The notes under the pieces are model-generated. The model saw nothing but the letters and a program-made list of their open reading frames with translations. It ran no database searches and was not told the origin of the DNA. The position numbers and the translations under genes are program-made. From assembly GCF_900103935.1 (NCBI RefSeq), contig NZ_FNIC01000003.1, forward strand, positions 1-64,000: DNA of 64,000 bases, read 5' to 3'. This stretch comes from Nocardioides szechwanensis (GTDB taxonomy: Bacteria > Actinomycetota > Actinomycetes > Propionibacteriales > Nocardioidaceae). Shown here piece by piece: positions 9,402 through 16,984 of this stretch. Position 1 is the stretch's first letter. The number at the start of each line of letters is the position of its first letter.

Positions 9402-11302
9402 CCGACCGTCCCGTCCCGCCGCCGCCTCCCCCGGCCCCGCCACCGCTCCCGCTCCCGCTCCCGCCCCCTCCGTACGTCGTGCCGGCGCCCACCGCGTCGC
9501 GGCGCTCGGCGATCGCCGGCCGGACCCGGGTCGTGGTCCGCCCGTTGTGGGAGACCACGCTGCGCGACCCCATCCGCGACGGGCACCTGCGCCTGGACGG
9601 CATGACCGGGACGCAGCGCCAGCTCGCCAAGGCCGGGCTGGTCGCGGTCGGCGTACTGCTGGTGTCGGTGCTCTTCAGCGACGTCTGGCGCCGCGGCGAG
9701 CTGCTGCACCTCTACTTCGAGCTCACCCCGACCTTCGTCCCCCGCGGGCTGATGCCGGTGACCCTGGTGACGCTGACCCTCGCCTGGGCGCTGCTGGTCT
9801 GGGGGGCGCTGTCCGCCTCGCCGCTGGTGAAGGTCTTCGTCGGCCTGATGTTCGGGCTGACCGGCACCGTCTTCCTCGCGCCGACGTCGATCAACACCTC
9901 GGGGTCGTGGATCCTCGACCACGGGCCGCTCGCCGTGAAGGTCGGCTACTACACGATCCTCGGCGCGCTCACGTTGTCCGTCGCGCTGCACTGGCTGCCT
10001 CGCGTCAACCGCTGGGCGGTGCACGTCCTGCGGCTCGTGACGCTGGCGGCGATGGCGGCGTTCTTCCTGACCAGCCTGTGGATCCACGTGGCCTACGTCG
10101 ACCAGGGCTTCGACAGCACGGTCCAGTCGCTGGTCGGTGGGGCCATCGACCAGATCGACGCGTTCCTGCTCCCCCTCGTCTACGCCGCCGCGGTCGCCGT
10201 GGTGCGCTTCGGGCTCGACGTGTCCACCAGCCTGGCCACCGGGCTGGGCGAGCTCAGCGTGCGGGTGGTCCGGTGGCTGGTGCTCGCGCTGATCCTGGCC
10301 AAGCTGTGGTTCGTGCTGGTCTCCAAGTGGGGCTTCTGGACCGACTACGTCGTGGACCGGGCGCCGACGACCATCCGCACCGTGGTCTCGCTGGTGCTGC
10401 TGGCACTGCTGGTCTGGGCGGTCACGCGGTTCGCGACGACCACCGAGTTCGCCGCGGCCCGCGAGCGGCTGATCTACGGCAGCAGCGTGGCGCTGGGGCT
10501 GACCTTCATGGTGTCGGTGGCGGCCACCTGCGCGACCATCGCGGCCCTGACGATCTTCCACACCGAGAAGACGCCGCCCTTCACCGACTGGACCTCGAGC
10601 GACTGGTTCGTCGACTACGGCACGGTCAGCACGGCGGTCCTGGCGATCGTGGCCGGGATCTGGCTGCTGCGCCGGCACCGGTCGACCAAGGGCTCCGAGC
10701 TCGGCTCGGGCCTCGTCGTGGTCGGCGCGTGGAGCCTGCCGGCGCTGGTGCTCAACCTGCTCGCGGTGCCGTGGGGCTTCAGCGAGCAGCTCTTCGACGT
10801 GACGATCACCCTGGTGCTGCTGGTCCTGCTGCTCGTGTGGTGGCGGCGCTGGGAGGGGCCCGGGCTGGTGTCGGTCGCAGCCGTCACCGTCTTCGCCTGG
10901 CTGGTGATGAGCCGCGGCGACTACCTCGTCTGGCTCGGCGCCATCCTCGGCCTGCCCGCCGTACTCGTCACGGTCTTCGGCATCGCCTACGTCGTCGCCA
11001 GCGACTCCACCTTCGCCGCGGCCAGCTCCCGGCGCCTGCCGCAGGACTCCCGCGTGCTCCTGTTCGTCGGCTACCTGCTGTTCTCGGTCACGATCCTGCA
11101 CTGGAACGTCACCTCCCACGGCTCGAGCACTGACTCCGACGCGGCCGCGGCGTTCTTCTACATCGGCATCCCCGTCGCGGCCTGGATGCTCGGGCGCCAG
11201 CTGGTCCCCCGCGCCGACGAGCTGGTCGAGGACGAACCGTCCGACGAGCCGCCTCCGCCGTTCGACCCGGCCCGGACCGTGCGCCGCCCCGACCGCCGGT
11301 GA
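9398..11302 (+). CDS. Polytopic membrane protein with proline-rich N-terminus
   Basis: 634 residues; the ATG overlaps the preceding stop (ATGA), so it is translated with the propeller gene. The first 30 residues are almost pure proline tracts (PVPPPPPPAPPPLPLPL), followed by about 14 hydrophobic segments between residues 85 and 600 and a charged Pro-rich tail. No catalytic motif or known family is evident. The operon (surface protease, propeller protein, this membrane protein) suggests an envelope function. Alternatives include a transporter-like or polymer-handling integral membrane protein. Confidence 0.6.
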   Translation: MTDRPVPPPPPPAPPPLPLPLPPPPYVVPAPTASRRSAIAGRTRVVVRPLWETTLRDPIRDGHLRLDGMTGTQRQLAKAGLVAVGVLLVSVLFSDVWRRGELLHLYFELTPTFVPRGLMPVTLVTLTLAWALLVWGALSASPLVKVFVGLMFGLTGTVFLAPTSINTSGSWILDHGPLAVKVGYYTILGALTLSVALHWLPRVNRWAVHVLRLVTLAAMAAFFLTSLWIHVAYVDQGFDSTVQSLVGGAIDQIDAFLLPLVYAAAVAVVRFGLDVSTSLATGLGELSVRVVRWLVLALILAKLWFVLVSKWGFWTDYVVDRAPTTIRTVVSLVLLALLVWAVTRFATTTEFAAARERLIYGSSVALGLTFMVSVAATCATIAALTIFHTEKTPPFTDWTSSDWFVDYGTVSTAVLAIVAGIWLLRRHRSTKGSELGSGLVVVGAWSLPALVLNLLAVPWGFSEQLFDVTITLVLLVLLLVWWRRWEGPGLVSVAAVTVFAWLVMSRGDYLVWLGAILGLPAVLVTVFGIAYVVASDSTFAAASSRRLPQDSRVLLFVGYLLFSVTILHWNVTSHGSSTDSDAAAAFFYIGIPVAAWMLGRQLVPRADELVEDEPSDEPPPPFDPARTVRRPDRR

Positions 11303-11315
11303 CGCCGGGCCGCGC

Positions 11316-11678
11316 TCAGGCCGCGTCGACCTTGCGGTGCCCGACGAGCACGACGCCCTCGACCACCTTGACGTCGTAGGCCGGAACGGAGACGTGGGCG
11401 TCGTCGAGGCACTTGCCGCTGCGCAGGTCGAAGGCGTGCTTGTGGGCGGGTGAGGCCACGAACGGTACGTCGCCCCGGGTGCCCACGATCCCGCGTGCGA
11501 TCACCGACGCCTTGGCGAACGGGTCGTGGTTGCCGAGGGCGTAGACGTGGTCGTCCTGCGTCCGGAAGATCGCGATCGCCTGGCCGTGGACCAGCGCGGT
11601 CACACCGCGCTCGACCTCGAGCTCGGCCACCTGGCAGACCGGCTGCCACTCCTCTGCGTATGGGGAGCGAGGTGTCAT
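11316..11678 (-). CDS. nirD: Nitrite reductase small subunit NirD
   Basis: 120 residues; ATG start with a strong AAGGAGG eight bases upstream. A Rieske-type fold matching assimilatory NADH-nitrite reductase small subunits: NHDPFAKASVIARGIVGTRG, PFVASPAHKHAFDLRSGKC. As in typical NirD, the C-x-H iron-sulfur ligands of true Rieske proteins are absent. NirD works with the large sirohaem subunit NirB, but no nirB is adjacent: upstream lies ispD on the other strand and downstream the convergent membrane-protein gene. It must be supplied from another locus or is an orphan. The family call is firm; the functional pairing is inferred. Confidence 0.88.
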   Translation of the reverse strand: MTPRSPYAEEWQPVCQVAELEVERGVTALVHGQAIAIFRTQDDHVYALGNHDPFAKASVIARGIVGTRGDVPFVASPAHKHAFDLRSGKCLDDAHVSVPAYDVKVVEGVVLVGHRKVDAA

Positions 11679-11778
11679 CGCGACCTCCTTTCCGTGCTCT
11701 GGAACCTAGGTCGCGTGTGTGTGGGCGCTGTTTCGCCGTGTAACAGCCGTGAAAACGAATGCCTGCGGCCGCGCTTCG

Positions 11779-11784
11779 TAGACT
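11779..11784 (+). promoter_or_regulatory. -10 hexamer TAGACT, leaderless ispD promoter
   Basis: TAGACT followed by exactly 6 nt and the GTG start of ispD at 11791, with no Shine-Dalgarno sequence; transcription would begin at the start codon. No clear -35 is seen. Confidence 0.55.
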
Positions 11785-11790
11785 CCGCCC

Positions 11791-12486
11791 GTGCCCACCG
11801 CTGTCGTCGTCCTCGCCGCCGGTTCCGGGACCCGCGTCGGCGCGGCCATCAACAAGGTCCTGCTGCCGCTCGGCGACCGTCCCGTGCTGGCCTGGTCGCT
11901 GCGCGACGCGCTCGCACTGCCCGACGTACGGCGGGTGGTGCTGGTGGTCCGCGACGGCGAGCAGGACGAGGTCGCGGCGGCGCTCGCGCCGTACGTGGGT
12001 GACCACGAGGTCGCCCTGGTCGTCGGTGGCGACACCCGGCACGCCTCGGAGTGGGCGGCCCTGCAGATGCTGGCGGCCGACATCCGCGCCGGTGACGTCG
12101 ACGTCGTCGCGATCCACGACGCGGCCCGACCGCTCGCGGGGACGGCCCTCTTCACCGCGGTGATCGACGCCGCCCGCGCCCACGGGGGTGCGATCCCGGT
12201 CGCGCCGCTCGCGGGCCTGGTCCGCCGTGACGGCGGGCCGCTCCCGCCCGGGCGGCTGGCCGGGGTGCAGACACCGCAGGCGTTCCGCGCGGGCGAGCTG
12301 CTGGCGGCCTACGAGCAGGCGGCGGGCGACGGGTTCGAGGGCACCGACACGGCCGGCTGCGTGGCGCGCTACGGCAGCGCGCGGGTCGCCGCCGTCGCCG
12401 GCACGTCGCACAACCTCAAGATCACGTTCCCCGAGGACGTCGCGCTCGCCGACGCGGTCTCCCAGGCGGTCACGCAGGAGCAGTGA
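11791..12486 (+). CDS. ispD: 2-C-methyl-D-erythritol 4-phosphate cytidylyltransferase (IspD)
   Basis: 231 residues, GTG start. Third step of the non-mevalonate isoprenoid pathway: couples MEP to CTP to give CDP-ME. The diagnostic motifs are complete: the nucleotide-binding loop [12 protein letters not shown] at the N-terminus, Lys in [25 protein letters not shown] and the C-terminal [11 protein letters not shown]. Length is normal. Usually ispD follows carD and precedes ispF; here it faces a degenerate IspD paralogue that occupies the position after carD, and ispF is not in the window. It overlaps that convergent gene by 17 bp at the 3' end. Confidence 0.93.
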   Translation: MPTAVVVLAAGSGTRVGAAINKVLLPLGDRPVLAWSLRDALALPDVRRVVLVVRDGEQDEVAAALAPYVGDHEVALVVGGDTRHASEWAALQMLAADIRAGDVDVVAIHDAARPLAGTALFTAVIDAARAHGGAIPVAPLAGLVRRDGGPLPPGRLAGVQTPQAFRAGELLAAYEQAAGDGFEGTDTAGCVARYGSARVAAVAGTSHNLKITFPEDVALADAVSQAVTQEQ

Positions 12487-13042
12487 GCGCAGCCAGCAGC
12501 TCGACGTCGGCCAGGTCGGCGACCCGGCGGCCCTCGGGCGGGGCCTCGACGTACTCCACCGGGAACCGCGCCGCCAGCGCCCGGGCGAGCTCGACGAAGT
12601 CGAGGCTCGGCAGCCCGTCGAGGGCGGCGACGACGGCCGCGGGCAGCACGATCGGCGAGCAGACCGACCACAGGCCTTCCCGGTCGACGGTCTCGCCGAC
12701 GAAGCCGTCGGCCACGGCCTTGACGGTGTCGGTGACCGGGCGGACCGCCACGACCACGGCACCGGTGGCGACCGAGCGCATCAGGCAGGCAGCGATGAAG
12801 GTCGCGGGCGTCATCGGGCACAGGCTGTCGTGGACGACGAACGGCTCGCCGCCGTCGACGAGTCCGGCCCACTCCGTGCCGAGGTCGACCGGCGTCACGC
12901 CGGAGTCGCCCAGCGCCCACGCGGCACAGGTCACCAGCGCCTCGCCGTGGAGCAGCGCGAAGGGCAGCGACCCGCGCTCCTCCTCGAGCACGACGCCGAG
13001 CGCCAGCAGCTCGTCGTCGTCGTCGTACGGCGTGGTCGTCAT
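12470..13042 (-). CDS. Degenerate IspD-like protein (nucleotide-binding loop lost)
   Basis: 190 residues. Aligns by eye with Isp[20 protein letters not shown] matches the region after the P-loop, [13 protein letters not shown] matches [18 protein letters not shown] matches the Thr/Lys substrate motif, and CSPIVLP sits where QTPQAF is expected. The N-terminal AAGxGxRxG CTP-binding loop is replaced by an acidic [19 protein letters not shown] segment, and the HDAARP Asp/Arg residues are lost. It is therefore probably not a cytidylyltransferase. It follows carD on the same strand, the usual ispD slot, separated from it by a strong terminator. TAGGTT 9 nt before the ATG could be its own -10. Possible roles: regulatory partner, or a decaying paralogue kept in frame. 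Confidence 0.6.
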   Translation of the reverse strand: MTTTPYDDDDELLALGVVLEEERGSLPFALLHGEALVTCAAWALGDSGVTPVDLGTEWAGLVDGGEPFVVHDSLCPMTPATFIAACLMRSVATGAVVVAVRPVTDTVKAVADGFVGETVDREGLWSVCSPIVLPAAVVAALDGLPSLDFVELARALAARFPVEYVEAPPEGRRVADLADVELLAALTAPA

Positions 13043-13055
13043 GGTCCGCCCAACC

Positions 13056-13098
13056 TACGACGAAGGCCCCCGGCGCAGCGCCGGGGGCCTTCGTCGTA
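13056..13098. terminator. Bidirectional hairpin between carD and the IspD-like gene
   Basis: A perfect 21-bp inverted repeat (tacgacgaaggcccccggcgc and its complement) separated by one base, 12 bp after the carD stop. A T-rich tail is lacking, as is common in actinobacterial terminators. It should separate carD from the downstream IspD-like gene. Confidence 0.75.
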
Positions 13099-13109
13099 CG
13101 AACGGTCGA

Positions 13110-13595
13110 TCAGGAGGCGAGGACCTCGTCGAGGATCGCCTCGGCCTTGTCCTCGTTGGTGTGCTCGGCCAGGGCCAGCTCGGAGACGAGGATCTGGCGA
13201 GCCTTCGCCAGCATCCGCTTCTCACCAGCGGAGAGGCCACGGTCACGCTCGCGGCGCCACAGGTCACGCACGACCTCGGCGACCTTCATGACGTCGCCGC
13301 TGTGCAGCTTCTCCAGGTTGGCCTTGTAACGACGCGACCAGTTGGTCGGCTCCTCGACGTGGGCGGCACGGAGGACGTCGAACACGCGCTCGAGGCCTTC
13401 CTTGTCGACGACGTCGCGGACTCCGACGAGGTCCAGGTTGCACGCGGGGACGCGCACGACGAGATCCTGCTGGGCGACGATCCGAAGGACGAGGTACTCC
13501 CGGTCCTCCCCCTTGATGGTCCGCATCTCGATGTCCTCGATGATGGCAGCCCCGTGATTTGGGTAAACGACCGTTTCGCCGACGGTGAAAGTCAT
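13110..13595 (-). CDS. carD: RNA polymerase-binding transcription factor CarD
   Basis: 161 residues, essential in mycobacteria, where it stabilises RNA polymerase open complexes at rRNA and other promoters. The N-terminal CarD/TRCF RNAP-interaction domain ([33 protein letters not shown]) is followed by a helical DNA-binding domain ([32 protein letters not shown]). An AAGGGG Shine-Dalgarno precedes the ATG, and TAGAAT (complement of 13623-13628) about 30 bp upstream is a plausible -10. The usual downstream ispD position is taken by a degenerate homologue. An LpqE-like gene lies nearby, as in M. tuberculosis. Confidence 0.95.
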   Translation of the reverse strand: MTFTVGETVVYPNHGAAIIEDIEMRTIKGEDREYLVLRIVAQQDLVVRVPACNLDLVGVRDVVDKEGLERVFDVLRAAHVEEPTNWSRRYKANLEKLHSGDVMKVAEVVRDLWRRERDRGLSAGEKRMLAKARQILVSELALAEHTNEDKAEAILDEVLAS

Positions 13596-13793
13596 ATGTA
13601 ATGAACCCCTTCCTAGGTGACCATTCTAACACGTCCCCGAAGCGGCTCTTCCCGCGTTTGTGCAGGTCAGAGGCCCTATCCAGGCTTGACAGATTCCGGG
13701 TTCATGTGGTGGACCCTGGTCCCACTTCCGGCCGGACGGCCCCGATCTGGCGACTATCCGGTTCGAATGGGCTTCCCCGGGCGCCGCGTGGTC

Positions 13794-13799
13794 GATACT
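13794..13799 (+). promoter_or_regulatory. -10-like GATACT, leaderless promoter
   Basis: GATACT lies exactly 6 nt before the ATG at 13806 of the UbiA-family gene; no Shine-Dalgarno sequence is present. Confidence 0.4.
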
Positions 13800-13805
13800 G
13801 CTCGG

Positions 13806-14702
13806 ATGGTGAAGACGCAGCGCTGGAAGCGACGCGGCTCCACCGGTGAGGCGACGGCCAAGACGGCCGACGGCACCGCGGACCAGGGTCCCCTCGACGG
13901 GGACACCCTGACCGAGGCCACGTTGGACTCCGATGCCCTGTCGCCCCCGGTGAGCCCGAGTCCCGAGCCGCAGCGGCGAGCCGCGGGCCGACTGAGGCTG
14001 CGGGACCGCGCGCCCGTGCTGCTGCTCCAGGCCGCGCACCCGCGGCAGGCGCTGCTGACCGGGCTCTTCGTGGGTGCCGCCGCGGCCGTGTCCGGGCGCC
14101 CCACGCGTGAGGTGGCCGTCGTCTTCGCGACCGTCCTGGTCGGCCAGGTGATCCTCGGCTGGCACAACGACCTCGTCGACCGGCGCCGCGACGCCCGTCA
14201 CGAGACCCCCGGCAAGCCCCTGGCCGACGAGCGCCTCGACCCCGGTACGGCGTGGTTCGCGCTGACCTGCGCGGTGCTGCTCGTCGTACCCCTCTCGATC
14301 ACGTCGGGCGTGACCGCCGGCAGTGCCTACCTGCTCTCACTGGTCGTGGGTCTGCTGGGCAACGTCGTGCTCCGCAAGGGCTTCTTCTCCTGGCTGCCCT
14401 GGGCGTTGTCCTACGGGCTGATCCCCGCCTTCTTGTCGTACGGCGGCTGGGGCGGCGAGTTCGAGGGCGACCCGCCCCGGATCCTCATGACCGCGCTCTT
14501 CGCGGCGCTGGGCGTCGGCGTGCACTTCCTGCGCGCACTGTGGGGCCTGGTGCCCGACAACGAGGACGGGTGGACCTACCTCCCGCTCAAGCTGGGGCTA
14601 CGCCTCGGCGCGACCCGGCTGCTGATCCTCTCCGGGGTCTACACGGCGGTCGTCCTGCTCCTCATCGTCTTCGCCGCCACCTACTCCGGCCTGGCCCAGT
14701 AG
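13806..14702 (+). CDS. UbiA-family membrane prenyltransferase
   Basis: 298 residues. The ATG at 13806 is favoured over upstream in-frame starts because it has a -10-like hexamer at leaderless spacing and the upstream codons look non-coding. A charged cytoplasmic N-terminus of about 75 residues is followed by eight or so membrane helices. The first aspartate motif, NDLVDRRRDA, binding the Mg-diphosphate of the prenyl donor, is intact, with HETPGKPLADERLD after it; the second Asp-rich motif is less clear (VPDNEDGW). UbiA enzymes attach isoprenoid chains to aromatic or other acceptors. Neighbouring ispD would feed the same precursor pool. Substrate cannot be assigned. Confidence 0.8.
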   Translation: MVKTQRWKRRGSTGEATAKTADGTADQGPLDGDTLTEATLDSDALSPPVSPSPEPQRRAAGRLRLRDRAPVLLLQAAHPRQALLTGLFVGAAAAVSGRPTREVAVVFATVLVGQVILGWHNDLVDRRRDARHETPGKPLADERLDPGTAWFALTCAVLLVVPLSITSGVTAGSAYLLSLVVGLLGNVVLRKGFFSWLPWALSYGLIPAFLSYGGWGGEFEGDPPRILMTALFAALGVGVHFLRALWGLVPDNEDGWTYLPLKLGLRLGATRLLILSGVYTAVVLLLIVFAATYSGLAQ

Positions 14703-14776
14703 GGGCCCGGCGCGGGCGCTAGGCTGACCGTGCTCATCGCCGCCCCGGCGCCCGATCGATCCCGAAGGCCCTGACG

Positions 14777-15331
14777 ATGCATCATCGCCGCACTCTCGTG
14801 CTCGCCGTGGGAGCTCTTCTGCTCGCCACCCCCGCCCTCAGCTCCTGTGGCTTCAACCTGGCCACCGACCGGGTCAACACCACTCAGCACGGCGCCACCA
14901 ACCGCGACAAGGCGGTCGACGTGCTGGCGGCGGTGATCATCGCCGAGCAGCCCGGGACGGGCACGCTCAGTGCGCGCCTGGTCAACAACTCCGACGGGCC
15001 CACGGAGCTCACCGAGATCGCGGGCGCCGAGGCCACGCTGAGCGTCAGCAGCATCGAGCCGACCGAGATCGCCTCCGGACGCGCGCTGGCGGTCGCCGAC
15101 CTGGGCGAGGGCATCCGGGTCGACGGCGACTACGTGGCCGGTGAGGTCGTGCCGCTGACGATGACGTTCTCCAACGGCGACCAGGTGACGCTCGACGTAC
15201 CCGTCGTCAAGGCCTGCGACATCTACGCCGACGTCGAGCAGGCGCCGCCCGTCGAGAGCGAGACGGGCGAGTCCGGGGAGACCGAGGCCGAGGCCTACTC
15301 CTGCGAGTCCCACGACGAAGGCGGTCACTGA
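14777..15331 (+). CDS. LpqE-like exported lipoprotein
   Basis: 184 residues. A classical lipoprotein signal ends at LSSCGF (Cys about residue 24), after which a compact beta-rich domain similar to the PCu(A)C/DUF461 fold is predicted (LSARLVNNSDGPTELTEI, VVPLTMTFSNGDQVTLDVPV). The tail is Glu-rich with two Cys. A GAAGG Shine-Dalgarno sits before the ATG and TAGGCT at 14720-14725 may be the -10. In M. tuberculosis lpqE lies beside carD, and the same neighbourhood here supports the call. The Met/His ligands of copper chaperones are not evident, so metal binding is uncertain. Confidence 0.65.
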   Translation: MHHRRTLVLAVGALLLATPALSSCGFNLATDRVNTTQHGATNRDKAVDVLAAVIIAEQPGTGTLSARLVNNSDGPTELTEIAGAEATLSVSSIEPTEIASGRALAVADLGEGIRVDGDYVAGEVVPLTMTFSNGDQVTLDVPVVKACDIYADVEQAPPVESETGESGETEAEAYSCESHDEGGH

Positions 15332-15334
15332 GCC

Positions 15335-16078
15335 GTGAGCCACACCCTGATCCTGCTCCGCCACGGCGAGAGCGAGTGGAACGCCAAGAACCTCTTCACC
15401 GGCTGGGTCGACGTCGCGCTGACCGAGAAGGGCCGCGCCGAGGCCGTGCGCGGAGGCCAGCTGATGCGCGAGGCCGGCGTCCTGCCCGACGTCGTACACA
15501 CCTCGCTCCAGCGGCGCGCGATCAACACCGCCTACCTCTCCCTCGACGCGGCCGACCGCCACTGGATCCCGGTGAAGCGCTCCTGGCGCCTCAACGAGCG
15601 TCACTACGGCGCGCTGCAGGGCAAGAACAAGAAGGAGACGCTGGAGGAGTACGGCGAGGAGCAGTTCATGCTCTGGCGCCGCAGCTTCGACACGCCTCCG
15701 CCCCCGATCGCCGACGACGACGAGTGGTCGCAGGCCGGCCTTCCTCAGTACGCCGACCTCGGTGACGAGATGCCCCGCACCGAGTGCCTCAAGGACGTCA
15801 TCGAGCGGATGCTCCCCTACTGGGAGTCCGACATCACCACCGACCTCACCGCCGGCAAGACGGTCCTGGTGGCCGCCCACGGCAACAGCCTGCGCGGCAT
15901 CGTCAAGCACCTCGACGACATCAGTGACGCCGACATCGCCGGCCTCAACATCCCCACCGGGATGCCCCTGGTCTACGAGCTCGACGACTCGTTCGCCCCG
16001 CTCAAGGTCGGCGGCACCTACCTCGACCCCGAGGCCGCGGCCGCCGCTGCCGCCGCCGTGGCCAACCAGGGTCGCTGA
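15335..16078 (+). CDS. gpmA: 2,3-bisphosphoglycerate-dependent phosphoglycerate mutase
   Basis: 247 residues; GTG start 3 bp after the lipoprotein stop. Interconverts 3- and 2-phosphoglycerate in glycolysis. The phosphohistidine motif [10 protein letters not shown] is at residues 7-16, with [29 protein letters not shown] and the second catalytic His in [14 protein letters not shown]. The C-terminus ends in an unusual alanine run before VANQGR. In M. tuberculosis gpm1 lies directly before senX3-regX3; here phoU is inverted between them. Confidence 0.95.
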   Translation: MSHTLILLRHGESEWNAKNLFTGWVDVALTEKGRAEAVRGGQLMREAGVLPDVVHTSLQRRAINTAYLSLDAADRHWIPVKRSWRLNERHYGALQGKNKKETLEEYGEEQFMLWRRSFDTPPPPIADDDEWSQAGLPQYADLGDEMPRTECLKDVIERMLPYWESDITTDLTAGKTVLVAAHGNSLRGIVKHLDDISDADIAGLNIPTGMPLVYELDDSFAPLKVGGTYLDPEAAAAAAAAVANQGR

Positions 16079-16113
16079 CCTTCACGCAACGCACCCCCGA
16101 TTGACCGCTCCGT

Positions 16114-16181
16114 CGGGATAGTCCCTAACATCAGAGCCACTAAGAGCCCTCTCAGTCGCTCTGATGTTGGGGACTATCCCG
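16114..16181. terminator. Long hairpin between convergent gpmA and phoU
   Basis: Two 24-bp arms (16114-16137 and 16158-16181, beginning cgggatagtccctaacatc) are complementary except for one G-U pair. The 20-nt loop can itself fold (actaagag / ctctcagt). It lies between two convergent stop codons and probably terminates both, but the length and lack of a U tract also fit a miniature mobile or REP-like element. Confidence 0.65.
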
Positions 16182-16205
16182 CGCAGAGGGTCAGCGGGTG
16201 GGTGG

Positions 16206-16865
16206 TCACTCAGCACGTACGGCGCTGGGGTTGTGGCCGGTGACAACGAAGACGACGCGGTTGGCGACGGAGACGGCGTGGTCGGCGATCCGCTCGTAGT
16301 AGCGACCGAGCAGGGCGATGTCGACCGCGGCTTCGACGCCGTGCGGCCAGTCCTCCGAGAGCAGCTGGGTGAAGCTCTTGCGGCGCAGCTGGTCCATGAC
16401 CTCGTCGTCGCGGCCGAGGGAGATGGCCGCCTCGACGTCGCGGCCGAGGATGATCTGGGCGACCCGGCGCACCATGTCCTCGGCGACCTCGGCCATCCGG
16501 GCGATGGTCGGCTGGATCTCGACGGGTACGGCGACCTGGGGCACCCGGAGCCGGGCGATCTTGGCGACGTGGACCGAGAGGTCGCCCATCCGCTCGAGCT
16601 CGGAGACCATCCGCAGCGCCGAGACGACGGTACGCAGGTCCCCGGCCACGGGCTGCTGGAGGGAGAGCAGCGAGAACGCCGTCTCCTCCACGCGCTCGCG
16701 GGCCCGGTCGATCTCGATGTCACCGCTGATGACCTGCTCGGCGATGGCGGCGTCCCCGGTCATCAGGGCCTCGGTGGCCAGGGTCACCGCCTTCTCCACC
16801 TGGTGGCAGATCTCGGCGAGGTCGGCGAAGACGCTGTCGAGCTGTTCATGGAAGTGCTCACGCAT
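16206..16865 (-). CDS. phoU: Phosphate transport system regulatory protein PhoU
   Basis: 219 residues forming two three-helix PhoU repeats; the metal-binding motifs ExxxxxD appear as VSELERMGDLSVHVAKIA and GRYYERIADHAVSVANRV. PhoU links the Pst phosphate transporter to the PhoR/SenX3 sensor and keeps the kinase off when phosphate is plentiful. It is divergent from senX3-regX3 across a 119-bp region with a PHO-box-like repeat. TAGGCT lies exactly 6 nt before the ATG, suggesting a leaderless transcript. No pst genes are nearby. Confidence 0.93.
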   Translation of the reverse strand: MREHFHEQLDSVFADLAEICHQVEKAVTLATEALMTGDAAIAEQVISGDIEIDRARERVEETAFSLLSLQQPVAGDLRTVVSALRMVSELERMGDLSVHVAKIARLRVPQVAVPVEIQPTIARMAEVAEDMVRRVAQIILGRDVEAAISLGRDDEVMDQLRRKSFTQLLSEDWPHGVEAAVDIALLGRYYERIADHAVSVANRVVFVVTGHNPSAVRAE

Positions 16866-16871
16866 GTGGAG

Positions 16872-16877
16872 AGCCTA
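16872..16877 (-). promoter_or_regulatory. -10 hexamer TAGGCT, leaderless phoU promoter
   Basis: On the minus strand TAGGCT is followed by 6 nt and the ATG of phoU at 16865. No Shine-Dalgarno sequence intervenes. Confidence 0.5.
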
Positions 16878-16903
16878 AGAGGGCGAGGTGACCAGTGGGG
16901 GTC

Positions 16904-16925
16904 GATCCGTGAACGAGCGGTGAAC
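16904..16925 (-). promoter_or_regulatory. PHO-box-like direct repeat (RegX3/PhoP site)
   Basis: On the minus strand two consecutive 11-bp units begin GTTCACCGCTC and GTTCACGGATC. This matches the GTTCACC-type direct repeats with 11-bp periodicity bound by Streptomyces PhoP and mycobacterial RegX3. It lies between the divergent phoU and senX3-regX3 genes, where autoregulation is expected. Confidence 0.6.
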
Positions 16926-16972
16926 ACTCGGAAGGCGGGGTCCGGCTGGCGAAATCGCGATGAACTCGGCCG

Positions 16973-16978
16973 TACGCT
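16973..16978 (+). promoter_or_regulatory. -10 hexamer TACGCT, leaderless senX3 promoter
   Basis: TACGCT, then 6 nt, then the GTG start at 16985; no Shine-Dalgarno sequence. Confidence 0.5.
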
Positions 16979-16984
16979 TCAAGT

